From: Sediminibacterium salmoneum NBRC 103935 | GTDB taxonomy: Bacteria; Bacteroidota; Bacteroidia; Chitinophagales; Chitinophagaceae | Direction: 5' to 3' | NCBI RefSeq assembly: GCF_000511175.1 | Contig: NZ_KI866530.1 | Location: forward strand, 3,102,064-3,166,063 | Length of the DNA stretch: 64,000 nt | Part shown: in pieces, positions 52,865 through 62,238 of the stretch | Position numbering within the stretch: position 1 is the stretch's first letter | Layout of the letters: each line of letters begins with the position of its first letter | Program-made: the position numbers and the translations under genes | The notes under the pieces: model-generated | What the model was told of the DNA's origin: nothing | The model's database searches: none | Seen by the model: the letters and a program-made list of their open reading frames with translations, nothing else

Positions 52865-53058
52865 GCCAACAAAAGTATTTGCAAAAGCAGGGCTGGACTT
52901 TGTAACCGCAACTATGTGCAAGCATCAACAGCAGTTCGGGCTCGACGTTCAATCTTCATCATTAGTTTTTAACTTCAACAACATATCTTCAATTGGGCAT
53001 TTGTTCCGGGCTGGACGAGCAATGAATTCCCTGCCTTCGCAAATACCTGCCCGTTGGC
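52865..53058 (+). repeat. attC-like structured repeat 2
   Basis: A 194-bp element bounded by GCCAAC (52865-52870) and GTTGGC (53053-53058), perfectly complementary. Inner arms GTATTTGC (52875-52882) and GCAAATAC (53039-53046) are also perfect and are extended by GCAGG/CCTGC. The middle differs from repeats 1 and 3. It separates the AbiC-like gene from the next ATG (53073) with only 7 and 14 nt of spacer. Confidence 0.7.
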
Positions 53059-53072
53059 AGCAATTATATTTT

Positions 53073-54509
53073 ATGGATTTAATACAAGAAGGACAATTTA
53101 TTTTAACTGGCTTATCCAAAATCAATGTGCTCTTAGGAAAAAACGGATGTGGAAAAAGTGGACTACTTAAAAGATTGGAAAGTTTTCTAACTCAACAAAA
53201 TAATGGTGAAATAAACTATGTAACCCCAGAGAGAGGTGGTTCTTTGCGTTATGAGGCAGGGGTTGAACAAAATGTAATTGCAGGTGAAAATTGGGCAAAA
53301 GATCAAAAACGACAAAACCAATGGCCCTCATTCAAGCATTATTCAGTTACACAGTACCGACGACTTGAGACTCTATCACTAAGAGAAATCGAAAAAAATC
53401 ATGAAATAAGAGCTGATTTCACAAAAACATTTGATACTATAATTCAGAAGATTAATAACCTGTTGACAAATGTAAAAATTGTTAGGGGTACTAAAGGAGA
53501 TTTTGACATCTTCACAATCGACCCCGAAGCTAAAATAGAACCGCAGCAAATAAGTAGTGGTGAGTCCGAAATAATTGCACTTGCAATCGAATGCTTAACT
53601 TTTGAAAAATCATGCGATGCCACATAGCAAAAATTTCTCTTATTAGACGAACCAGATGTACACTTGCATCCTGACTTGCAATCTAAATTTGTTTCCTTTC
53701 TCATTGAATTAGTTGCTACAAAGAAGTTTTCTATAATCATTGCGACACATAGTACTGCTATTCTTGGATCACTATTTAATTATGCTGAAGCAAGGTTTTC
53801 GATTCTCTCAAACAAAAGTTCGAGTGCAACCTTTAAGCCTATAAACAACATGTACCAAGGCATATTGCCAATTTTCGGAGCAAACCCGCTTTCAAATATT
53901 TTTAATCAAAGCCCTATTTTTTTAGTTGAAGGTGAAGATGATGCACGAATTTTTCAACAAGCAATTAGAAGTACTAATGGACAACTAAAGTTATATCCCT
54001 GTTCTGTTGATGGCGTTGGGAATTTATCGGCGTACGAGGCTGCAGTTATAGAAATAATTAACGGTGTTTACGATAATGCAGTTGCATATTCATTACGAGA
54101 CCGAGATGAAGGTTATGAAAACATTGACGATTTGCCCCCTTTGGTTAGGTTCAAAATTTCATTTAGAGCCATAGAAAATCTTATTATTTGTGACGAAGTT
54201 TTAGTAACACTAGGAACCACATGGCCACAAATAGAAGAGGAAATTGAAAAATGGCTTTTAGCATTTAATACCCATGAAAAATTTCCAGTCATGCAAGCTT
54301 TTAAAAACTCTGGGTATAATAGGAAGGAGTTTGATTTGAAAGAAATCAGAAATATTTTAATAGGCTTAACGAATTCAGCGAAACCATGGGAGATAGCAGT
54401 TGGTCAGACTATCGGAAAGCTAATTACCGATCAAATTGCGAAAGATTTTTCTGACAATAAACTCTGTAACTATCTTGGCAACAAGCTTTCAAACAAACTT
54501 AAAGCGTAA
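53073..54509 (+). pseudogene. AAA ATPase-DUF4435 (TOPRIM-like) protein interrupted by an in-frame TAG
   Basis: A 479-codon frame with a TAG at codon 185 (53625-53627). Before it: Walker A GKNGCGKSGLL and signature region ISSGESEIIALAIE. Directly after it, in the same frame: KFLLLDEPDVHLHPDLQ (Walker B) and IIIATHSTAILGS, then the DUF4435/TOPRIM-like part with FLVEGEDDARIFQQAI, SLRDRDEGYE and SFRAIENLI. The combination resembles fused PARIS (AriA-AriB) or OLD-type defence nucleases. A single CAG-to-TAG change would explain the stop. TAG is the normal stop of nearby genes (e.g. the cysteine desulfurase), so recoding is unlikely. It starts 14 nt after repeat 2 and ends 8 nt before repeat 3. Confidence 0.8.
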
Positions 54510-54517
54510 ATAACTGC

Positions 54518-54680
54518 TTCCAACATCGGCATTGCAAAAGCTGGGCTATTGCACTCGGCCCATCGGCTGTTGGATTTCTGACCAGGCTTCAGTAATTTGA
54601 CTTTAGTTAATTGAGGTTTTAGTGGCCAAGCAAGCAGAAGGAACATCTTCCCCAGCCTTCGCAAAGCCTTCGACGTTAGC
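54518..54680 (+). repeat. attC-like structured repeat 3
   Basis: A 163-bp element from TTCCAAC (54518-54524) to GTTAGC (54675-54680). Inner arms GGCATTGC (54528-54535) and GCAAAGCC (54661-54668) pair with one mismatch; GCTGGG/CCCAGC extends the stem. The centre matches repeat 1 in several blocks (GGCCCATC, AGTAATTTG, TTTTAGTGGCCAAGC, AGGAACA), and the lengths are almost equal. Confidence 0.7.
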
Positions 54681-54893
54681 AGAAAGCGTATTTGATAGCA
54701 TCGCAACTATGAAACAGATGACTAAAAACTTAAACTGAGCAGCAAGAAAAAAACATTTTGACAGGTGGACACATACATAACAGAAACTCGGCTTCGTGAT
54801 ACATTAGTTTTACAGGCAGACCCTCAAGCCAACGCAATAAAAAAATTAAAACACCCCACCGCACAAAAAAAATGAATTTCTATGGCTACCCAC

Positions 54894-54960
54894 ATTGCAC
54901 ACATTTGGTGGCTGCCCCACCCTCAAACCCCACGCAATGCAGCCACCAAAAGAGTGCAAT
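54894..54960. promoter_or_regulatory. Strong 67-nt hairpin upstream of the phosphorothioation-type operon
   Basis: ATTGCAC (54894-54900) and TTTGGTGGCTGC (54904-54915) pair perfectly with GCAGCCACCAAA (54939-54950) and GTGCAAT (54954-54960), leaving a 3x3 internal loop and a 23-nt apical loop. The wider gap 54681-55140 (460 bp) has no gene I can support; GCCAACGC occurs twice (54828-54835 and 54965-54972). The sequence just before the operon is AT-rich, without a clear -7 box. Confidence 0.6.
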
Positions 54961-55140
54961 TTTTGCCAACGCTTTGAAAGTATTAGCATTAGACAAAATA
55001 TTAACAAAAACAGCCGGGTGTATCAGCAAAAACAATACTTTGCTTTTTGTTAATAAGATGTATCTCATACAGAGTAATTATTCGATAATATTTTCATTAT
55101 TTTACGAGGTTAAAATGACAGTTAGACAAGCAGTTAAAAA

Positions 55141-56025
55141 ATGAGTTTAGTAAGTTCAGAAATAACAAAATATACGTTCTCAGGCCATGACTCTTTTCAG
55201 TGCCGACAACTTTGGCTGAAAAAGGGTTTTGACTTTGTTCAAGACGGACAATCATTCAATAATGAAGATGCTGTGGTTAAACTTGGCGTGGGAAAAAATA
55301 TGGTTTCTGCCATTCGTTATTGGTTAAAAGCATTCAACATCATTGACAATAAAGATAAACCAACTGAATTTGGCATCAAGCTCCTTGACAACATTGAAGG
55401 CTACGACCCATTCTTGGAAGATGAGGCAAGTATCTGGCTTTTACATTATCAACTAGTAAAGACAGGACTTGCATCAACTTACAGTATCATTTTCAATGAA
55501 TTCAGAAAAGAAAAACTGTTCTTCAATAAAGAAACTTATGTAAATTACCTTAAGCGTAGAAAGGAAACAGAACCTTCATTAGCTTTTAATGACAATACAG
55601 TAGCAGACGATTTTGTTGTTTTTGTAAAAATGTATCAAGGTAGCGAATCGAGTAAAGATGTTGAGGATAGCTTTTCAGGAATTTTATCAGAGATTGAATT
55701 GCTTAAAACTATCGGAAAAGGAAAAGAGGAACAATATCAAATAGAAAATAGTGAAAGAGACAAACTGCCAGAGGCAGTTTTGCTCTTTTCTATTATTGAC
55801 AATCCTAATTACGGCAATTCAATTTCTCTTAATTCTCTCGAATATGACAACAACAGTCCGGGTTCAATTTTTTCTTTGAATCGTTCAGGCTTAACAAATA
55901 AGATTGCAGATATAGTAGGCGATTACAAGGATATCACGTTCACAGACCATGCAGGAATAAAAGAACTTCAATTCAAAAACAAACCAAATGCTTATTCAAT
56001 TTTAGACACTTATTATGGCAAATAA
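55141..56025 (+). CDS. DUF4007 protein, SspB-like
   Basis: A 294-residue cytoplasmic protein. The N-terminal part TFSGHDSFQCRQLWLKKGFDF followed by AVVKLGVGKNMVSAIRYWLKAF is the signature of DUF4007. From established knowledge, DUF4007 proteins accompany DNA-sulfur genes, and SspB, the nicking subunit of the SspABCD single-strand phosphorothioation system, is (as I recall) a member. Here it opens an operon with an ATPase, a PP-loop sulfur enzyme and a cysteine desulfurase, which supports that role. Its last 11 bp overlap the ATPase gene. The ATG at 55141 follows a 9-codon reading frame ending TGA, possibly incidental. The name sspB is not applied because the match is by motif only. Confidence 0.82.
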   Translation: MSLVSSEITKYTFSGHDSFQCRQLWLKKGFDFVQDGQSFNNEDAVVKLGVGKNMVSAIRYWLKAFNIIDNKDKPTEFGIKLLDNIEGYDPFLEDEASIWLLHYQLVKTGLASTYSIIFNEFRKEKLFFNKETYVNYLKRRKETEPSLAFNDNTVADDFVVFVKMYQGSESSKDVEDSFSGILSEIELLKTIGKGKEEQYQIENSERDKLPEAVLLFSIIDNPNYGNSISLNSLEYDNNSPGSIFSLNRSGLTNKIADIVGDYKDITFTDHAGIKELQFKNKPNAYSILDTYYGK

Positions 56026-59000
56026 TTTCACAACTTCAGTAAATATCCTTAGAGATACAGAGAGGGATTTTAATTACATCCCTACACCTAATGCCAAGCA
56101 AGTTGTTAGTCAGATTGCGAACGACTTTAAAAGAGGCATTCGTTCATTCAATATAATCGGAACATATGGCACGGGAAAATCATCATTCCTTTTGGCTTTA
56201 GAACAAAGCATTATTGGAACAAAACGTTACTTTGAACCAAATTTTATTGCAGCAAAACCTAAAGTTGACTTTATTAAAATTGTTGGTTCATACAGTTCCA
56301 TTGTTGAACAATTTGCTGACATTTTTGACGTAACAACAACCAAAAATAAACACGAGAATATACTCTCTGAAATATTCAATCGCTATCACGCACTTGGAAA
56401 AAGCAATGGAATTTTGTTTCTGCTTCTCGATGAGTTTGGCAAATTTTTAGAGTATGCAAGCAAACACAATCCTGAAAATGAACTTTACTTTATACAGCAG
56501 TTAGCTGAATTCTGCAATAATCCAAAGCACAATATTGTTTTAATTACTACTGTGCATCAAAGTTTTGAATCGTATGCATATTCACTTACAAGTACACAAA
56601 AACAAGAATGGACAAAGGTTAAAGGCCGTTTCAGAGAAATAACTTTCAATGAACCTGTTGAGCAACTTTTATTCTTAGCATCAGAATATGTTGCCGATAA
56701 TTTTGACAACAAGGCTTCAAAAGGGCAAATTGAACAATGTCTAAGATTAGCGGAAACTACCAAAGCATTTAACTTTAACAAGGATTTTGTAAAAGAGATT
56801 TCGACTAAGCTTTTTCCCTTAGATATACTTTCAGCAAATATTCTTACCCTATCACTACAGCGATACGGCCAAAATGAAAGAAGCTTGTTTTCATTTCTTG
56901 AAAGCACCGACCACACGGGACTTTCAAAATTTAATAAGCGAGAAAATCCTTTTTACAATTTAAGTTGTGTTTACGATTACTTGAATTTCAACTTCTATTC
57001 GTTTATCACTTCAAAATATAATCCTGATTTTTCATCTTGGAGTTCAATTCGTTCCTCGTTAGAGGAAGTAGAAAGAGCATTTGACACTCATATTAATGAC
57101 TATGCAAAAACAATTAAGACAATAGGTTTATTAAATATATTTTCAGCAAGCGGTTCAATTTTAGATGGTAACTTTTTAATTGGATACCTTGAAACTGCCT
57201 GCGGTATTTCTAATGCCAAAACAATAATTCAAAATCTCGAAACGAAAAATATTATTCGTTATCGTTCACACAGCAAGCGTTATATCTTATTTGAAGGAAC
57301 TGACTTAGATATTCAAACGGCATTAATTGAAGCTGGAAATAAAATATCAGAAGTAAGTGACATTACTGCGTTGCTGAACAAATATTTTCAGTTTACACCA
57401 GTATTTGCAAAACTATATTCATACGAAACAGGAACTCCTAGGTTTTTTGAATTTAAAATATCAGAACATCCAATAAACGCTATGCCTGAGGGTGAAATTG
57501 ATGGTTTTGTCAATCTTGTTTTCAATAGTAAATTAAAAATTACAGAAGTTGAAGAAGCATCTAAAAGTCAAAAGGAAGCTATAGTGTACTGTTTTTTCAA
57601 GAATTCAACTGAGATTAAAAACCTATTGTTTGAGATTGAGAAAATTGAGAAAGTAATTGAAGAGAACAAGGAAGATAAAGTTGCAAAACGAGAATTAGAA
57701 AACATTGCTGATGCTCAAAAACGTTTATTAAATCATTACATTACAGACAGCATTTATTCAGGTAGTAAAGAAGTTAAATGGTTTTTTAAAGGAGAGGAAA
57801 AGAAAATTGCTGACAAGAAAGATTTCAATAAGTTACTTTCACAAGTATGCAGCACAATTTACGATGCAACACCAGTTTTCAAAAACGAATTAGTAAACAA
57901 GCATAAAATCAGTGCTTCCATTCATTCCGCTAAACGCAATTACTTTAAAGCTCTTGCAAATAACTGGGATAAAGAAAACTTAGGGTTTGATGAAGCGAAG
58001 TTTCCACCTGAAAAGACTATTTACCTGTCTTTGCTTAAAGAAAACGGCATCTCTCCTATTCGTGAGAATGCTTTTGACGTTATAACTATTGATAAACATT
58101 CTAGTTTCAATAAACTCTGGAAAGTATCAGAGAAATTTCTTGAAAGTGCAAAGTCAGATCAAAGGACAATTTCTGATTTTGTAGAAACACTTAGCAAAAG
58201 ACCTTTTAAGTTAAAACAAGGGCTTATTGATTTTTGGGTTCCAACATTCCTATTTATAAAAAGAGAGGATTTTGCATTATTCAATGAAAATGGCTACATC
58301 CCAACACTTTCAGACGAAAATCTTGAACTGATTGCCAAGTATCCACAACAATATTCTATTAAAACATTTGATATTGAAGGCGTAAAACTTGATATCTTCA
58401 ATAGTTACAGGGCATTTTTAAATCAATCAAAGGAAACAAAGTTTGATAACAATTCGTTTATCGAGACTATAAAACCATTTATTGTTTTCTACAAACAACT
58501 TCCTGAGTACTCAAAACAGACAAAACGCCTCTCTTCAGCAGCTTTAAAAATTCGTCAGGCAATTGCTACAAGCAAAGACCCAGAAGAAACATTCTTTGAA
58601 TCGTTTCCGAACGCTTTAGGAATTTCATTAAACACATTGCAACAGGACAAATCAAAGTTGCAGAACTATACAAATAATTTACAAAACGCTGTAAGGGAGT
58701 TACGTACTTCTTATGATGGACTTATTAAACGATTTGTGGAATTTATTTGTGATGAGTTTGTAGGTAAATCTGTGGATTTTGACGACTATAAAGAGCATTT
58801 ACAGCAGAGATATTCAAAACTTAAAAAGCATTTGCTTTTAGCCAATCAAAAAACATTCGTTCAACGAATTGATTCAGCTCTTGATGATAAAAAGGCATGG
58901 TTAAATTCAATAGCACAGGCAGTTGTTGGCAAAACGCTTGAGAACTTCAATGATGAAGATGAAATAACACTTTATGAAAAATTCAAGTCTGTAATTTTAG

Positions 59001-59236
59001 AGTTAGACAGCTTAACAAATATTTCAAAAGCGGATATTGATGAAAATACTGAAGAAGTTATAGGAGTAAAGATTGATACATTTTTTAGCAATATCAATCC
59101 GAAGATTGTAAGAGTACCTAAGAAAAAAGCGGAAGAAATTGAACAACTGAAAACAGCGTTGAAGAAAAAACTAGGCTCTGACAAAACATCTAATATTGCT
59201 GCTGTATTAAATTTATTAAAAGAACTATTGCAATGA
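56015..59236 (+). CDS. Large P-loop ATPase, SspC-like
   Basis: A 1073-residue protein with an N-terminal P-loop domain: Walker A GTYGTGKSSFLL at residues 49-60, Walker B ILFLLLDEFGKFLEY at 133-147, and a sensor-like ITTVHQSFESYA. The remaining 800 residues are mostly helical with charged coiled-coil stretches (IEKVIEENKEDKVAKRELEN) and no recognised nuclease or methylase motif. Position between DUF4007 and the PP-loop sulfur enzyme fits SspC, the ATPase of SspABCD systems. It overlaps both neighbours (11 bp and ATGA), so stoichiometric expression is likely. BrxC/PglY-type ATPases are the main alternative, but no PglZ or BrxL is seen in the window. Confidence 0.8.
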   Translation: MANNFTTSVNILRDTERDFNYIPTPNAKQVVSQIANDFKRGIRSFNIIGTYGTGKSSFLLALEQSIIGTKRYFEPNFIAAKPKVDFIKIVGSYSSIVEQFADIFDVTTTKNKHENILSEIFNRYHALGKSNGILFLLLDEFGKFLEYASKHNPENELYFIQQLAEFCNNPKHNIVLITTVHQSFESYAYSLTSTQKQEWTKVKGRFREITFNEPVEQLLFLASEYVADNFDNKASKGQIEQCLRLAETTKAFNFNKDFVKEISTKLFPLDILSANILTLSLQRYGQNERSLFSFLESTDHTGLSKFNKRENPFYNLSCVYDYLNFNFYSFITSKYNPDFSSWSSIRSSLEEVERAFDTHINDYAKTIKTIGLLNIFSASGSILDGNFLIGYLETACGISNAKTIIQNLETKNIIRYRSHSKRYILFEGTDLDIQTALIEAGNKISEVSDITALLNKYFQFTPVFAKLYSYETGTPRFFEFKISEHPINAMPEGEIDGFVNLVFNSKLKITEVEEASKSQKEAIVYCFFKNSTEIKNLLFEIEKIEKVIEENKEDKVAKRELENIADAQKRLLNHYITDSIYSGSKEVKWFFKGEEKKIADKKDFNKLLSQVCSTIYDATPVFKNELVNKHKISASIHSAKRNYFKALANNWDKENLGFDEAKFPPEKTIYLSLLKENGISPIRENAFDVITIDKHSSFNKLWKVSEKFLESAKSDQRTISDFVETLSKRPFKLKQGLIDFWVPTFLFIKREDFALFNENGYIPTLSDENLELIAKYPQQYSIKTFDIEGVKLDIFNSYRAFLNQSKETKFDNNSFIETIKPFIVFYKQLPEYSKQTKRLSSAALKIRQAIATSKDPEETFFESFPNALGISLNTLQQDKSKLQNYTNNLQNAVRELRTSYDGLIKRFVEFICDEFVGKSVDFDDYKEHLQQRYSKLKKHLLLANQKTFVQRIDSALDDKKAWLNSIAQAVVGKTLENFNDEDEITLYEKFKSVILELDSLTNISKADIDENTEEVIGVKIDTFFSNINPKIVRVPKKKAEEIEQLKTALKKKLGSDKTSNIAAVLNLLKELLQ

Positions 59237-60336
59237 GTAAAGTAAGGCACGTATTAGGAATTTCGGGTGGCAAAGACAGTGCAGCTTTAGCCATTTATAT
59301 GAAAACAAAATATCCATCATTGGATATTGAGTTTTATTCATGTGATACAGGAAAGGAACTAGATGAAACCTATCAGCTAATCAAGAATCTTGAAGTTTAT
59401 CTTGGCATCAAGATTAATTTGTTGCAAGCCGCTCAAAACAGCTCTGAAGACCCATTTGACCACTTTCTGAAAATGTATGGTGGATTTTTACCCTCATCTA
59501 ATTCGAGGTGGTGCACCAAAAAGCTAAAACTTGAACCTTTTGAAAAATATGTAGGAAACGACCCTGTAATATCTTATGTTGGTATTCGTGGCGATGAAGA
59601 AAGAGAAGGTTACATTTCTACCAAGAAAAACATCCAATCAATTTTTCCTTTTAGAAAGAATATTTGGAGTGAAGATGTAATTTCCAAAATGTTGAGCAAT
59701 CAAAACTTTGACAAGTTGCAATCACTTGCAAAAAACATTGACTTTGGAAGGTTCCAAGACAAAGCAGCACAGATCATTTCAAAAAAGCTAGATAGTTCGT
59801 TTACGCAGGCACAGAAACTAAATTCATTACTTGACACAGATGTTAAGGCTTTTAATCATTTGGTTTTCGATTTCCTCAAAACAACCGATTACCCATTAGC
59901 AAATGAATCTTCATTTGTTTTACTTGATAATGAAGATGTTTTAGTGAGGGATGACATTTTTAAAATTCTGGAAGAAAGTGGAGTTGGTGTGCCGGCTTAC
60001 TACAAAAAAATTGATTTCGACATAAACGGAAAAACAGGACAATATTCTAGAAGCCGTTCCGGTTGTTTCTTTTGTTTCTTTCAACAAAAAATCGAATGGG
60101 TATGGCTATACGAACAGCATCCAGACTTATACAAAAAAGCAATGGAATATGAAAAAGATGGCTACACTTGGGGACAACACGAAAGCTTGGAAGAATTGAT
60201 ACAGCCAGAAAGAATGGCTGCAATCAAGGAAGAGTATGTTAAAAGAATGGAAAGAAAGTCGCAAATAAAATCACCCTACCTTGTTGACATCCTTGGTGAA
60301 GCTGAAGGCGAAGGGTGTGCAGCTTGTTTTATTTAA
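59233..60336 (+). CDS. PAPS reductase/DndC-family PP-loop protein, SspD-like
   Basis: A 367-residue ATP-pyrophosphatase of the DndC/PAPS-reductase family. The PP-loop SGGKDS lies at residues 11-16; SRWCTKKLKLEPF and YVGIRGDEEREGY are the substrate-side motifs; RSRSGCFFCFFQQK and the C-terminal EGCAACFI supply cysteines of the kind that hold an iron-sulfur cluster in DndC and SspD. It would activate the DNA backbone or carry sulfur for phosphorothioate insertion. It starts within the stop of the ATPase gene (ATGA). Ordinary cysteine-biosynthesis PAPS reductase is unlikely because of the extra Cys motifs and the operon. Confidence 0.87.
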   Translation: MSKVRHVLGISGGKDSAALAIYMKTKYPSLDIEFYSCDTGKELDETYQLIKNLEVYLGIKINLLQAAQNSSEDPFDHFLKMYGGFLPSSNSRWCTKKLKLEPFEKYVGNDPVISYVGIRGDEEREGYISTKKNIQSIFPFRKNIWSEDVISKMLSNQNFDKLQSLAKNIDFGRFQDKAAQIISKKLDSSFTQAQKLNSLLDTDVKAFNHLVFDFLKTTDYPLANESSFVLLDNEDVLVRDDIFKILEESGVGVPAYYKKIDFDINGKTGQYSRSRSGCFFCFFQQKIEWVWLYEQHPDLYKKAMEYEKDGYTWGQHESLEELIQPERMAAIKEEYVKRMERKSQIKSPYLVDILGEAEGEGCAACFI

Positions 60337-60345
60337 CTTACAAAT

Positions 60346-61371
60346 ATGGAAGTAAAGAGCAAACAATATACTATCGAGGAAATATACAATTTCAAAAATC
60401 GAATTGATCCTAAACCTCAATATCAAAGAACTCCAGTCTGGAAAATTGATAGAAAAAGACTATTGATTGATTCAATTTTTAAGGGCTATGATTTACCCAA
60501 ATTTTATCTTAATGATATCAAGGGAAACGCCTTTTACGATTTTGAAGTTTGTGATGGGCAACAACGACTTAGAACTATTTGGGAGTTTTATGAAGATAAA
60601 TTCAGTCTAGGTAAAAATGTAACATTTAACTCTAATACTCTTGACGGCAAAAAGTTCTCAGAGCTAAATCAACAAGCGCAAGATTATTTTAAACATTTCA
60701 GTTTGACAATTGCTCTAATTGTAAAAGCTAGCCATAATGAAATTCGTGATCTATTTGCTAGACTGCAAAAAGGAATGGGATTAAATCAAGCTGAGTTAAG
60801 AAGAGCACTATCAACACATATTGGTTCTTACGTAGAATCAATTGTTGATAATCACGTTTTTTTCAAAAATTGCGGTTTCCCCGATTTAAGAAATAAACAC
60901 CAAGATTATATAGACCATGTGATCGCCTATATGGTTAACGACTTTTTATTTGATTTTAAAGGTCAAAGCCTTAAGGATGTTTATGTTAATATTTCTGCCC
61001 TACATGCTACTCAGCTAATTAAGGACGTAGCAAACGTTTTAGATGATGTTGAGAAAATCAATTCTCATTCTGTTGGAATATTTAGAAATAAGTGGGCTTT
61101 CGTTGATTCATTCATACTTATTTATCAAAATCGAAAGGATTCAAAAAAAGTAATGCATAAGGAATTCGCTAATGCATTCAATCAATTTGAAAAATTAAGG
61201 AAATTACACAACAAAAATCCAAGAAATTTGATTGAAAAAACTTCACCAAGCGATGAAGACAAAAGATTGTATGAATACATAACTTCTTTTACAAAGGATG
61301 GTAATTTGAAAGCTAACATGAAAAGAAGAAATGAAGCCTTTATATCACAATTTAGACATCTATTTAAATAA
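60346..61371 (+). CDS. DUF262 protein without nuclease domain
   Basis: A 341-residue protein with a DUF262 (ParB/Srx-like) domain: QYQRTPVWKIDRKRLLIDSI, LPKFYLNDI, the nucleotide-binding CDGQQRLRTIWEF (DGQQR at 70-74) and RLQKGMGLNQAELRRA. In SspE and GmrSD proteins this domain is joined to a C-terminal DUF1524 HNH nuclease. Here the chain ends after about 100 further helical residues with no HxxP or HNH-like motif, so it is a stand-alone sensor or regulator. It is 9 bp after the SspD-like gene and 6 bp before SIR2, placing it inside the operon. Confidence 0.85.
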   Translation: MEVKSKQYTIEEIYNFKNRIDPKPQYQRTPVWKIDRKRLLIDSIFKGYDLPKFYLNDIKGNAFYDFEVCDGQQRLRTIWEFYEDKFSLGKNVTFNSNTLDGKKFSELNQQAQDYFKHFSLTIALIVKASHNEIRDLFARLQKGMGLNQAELRRALSTHIGSYVESIVDNHVFFKNCGFPDLRNKHQDYIDHVIAYMVNDFLFDFKGQSLKDVYVNISALHATQLIKDVANVLDDVEKINSHSVGIFRNKWAFVDSFILIYQNRKDSKKVMHKEFANAFNQFEKLRKLHNKNPRNLIEKTSPSDEDKRLYEYITSFTKDGNLKANMKRRNEAFISQFRHLFK

Positions 61372-61377
61372 AAATTT

Positions 61378-62238
61378 ATGGGATTTGATTCAGGCAAAAT
61401 ACCTATTGATTTAATTGATTCTTTTAAGCAAGGGAAAGGTGGATTATTCGTTGGAGCAGGACTTTCACAAAGTGCCGGTTTGCCAAATTGGGAAGGCCTG
61501 CTCAATGACCTTATAACACTTGCTGAGAAAGTAAGTTACAAGCCAAACAAAGAATTCATTGACAGTTGTAGGGAGTTAGTAAAACAACCATCAAAATATT
61601 TAATTCTTGCTCAAGAGTTAAAGGATTTTTTACAAGATTCGTTTAGAAAATATATAATTGAAAAATATTCAGACAAATGTCCACCTCCAACTGATAATCA
61701 CATTGCGGTCATTAAATTTCCTTATCAGTTTATTATCACAACTAATTATGACACTCTTTTAGAAAATGCTTACGTTAAAGTTCATGGAAAGCAGGCAAAA
61801 GTTCATTCATTTAAAGACAGTCCAGATATTGCATATGACCTTTGGAATGGCAGACCTTTTATTTTGAAAGCACATGGAGATGCAAATAAAGCACAACAAG
61901 GTGTAATCCTTACTGAAAATGATTACAGACAAATTCTGTTTCAAGAAAAAGGATACCAAAGTATTTTACAATCTCTATTTACAACAAAAACGGTTTTGTT
62001 TTTAGGTTCATCTTTATCTGACCCTGAACTGAAATTGCTTTTAAGTTTTATTCACAGCTCATTTCATGGAGGTGGCCCTTCTCACTATGCATTAATTTCA
62101 GAAGAAGAAATGAATAGCGTTGAAGCTGAGAGTTGGAGAAAAAACTTCAATATTCAAATAATTCCTTATTCACCTGCAAGTGGACATAAGGAAGTTTCTG
62201 AATTTATTAATGAGTTTGGCAAGTTAGTAGCTTCATGA
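61378..62238 (+). CDS. SIR2-domain protein, probable NAD+-consuming effector
   Basis: A 286-residue protein that is almost entirely a SIR2 domain of the defence type (SIR2_2). The NAD-binding motifs are FVGAGLSQSAGLPNW near residue 25 and TTNYDTLLE (N123, D125); the catalytic His is H166 in ILKAHGDAN; FLGSSLSDPEL follows. There is no zinc-binding Cys set as in protein deacetylases, and no partner domain (pAgo, STAND, TPR). SIR2 domains of this sort degrade NAD+ during phage defence in Thoeris, DSR and pAgo systems. Here it is translationally coupled (ATGA) to the cysteine desulfurase and preceded by DUF262, suggesting it is the killing arm of the phosphorothioation-type system. Confidence 0.86.
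   Translation: MGFDSGKIPIDLIDSFKQGKGGLFVGAGLSQSAGLPNWEGLLNDLITLAEKVSYKPNKEFIDSCRELVKQPSKYLILAQELKDFLQDSFRKYIIEKYSDKCPPPTDNHIAVIKFPYQFIITTNYDTLLENAYVKVHGKQAKVHSFKDSPDIAYDLWNGRPFILKAHGDANKAQQGVILTENDYRQILFQEKGYQSILQSLFTTKTVLFLGSSLSDPELKLLLSFIHSSFHGGGPSHYALISEEEMNSVEAESWRKNFNIQIIPYSPASGHKEVSEFINEFGKLVAS

Noticed and set aside
53625..53627. TAG recoding (pyrrolysine or other suppression)
   Set aside because: Ordinary genes such as the cysteine desulfurase and the fused E1 end in TAG, and no suppressor tRNA or pyl gene is seen.
54872..55144. A 90-residue frame before the DUF4007 gene
   Set aside because: It runs through the long hairpin, resembles no family, and has His/Cys/Pro-rich content typical of chance translation.
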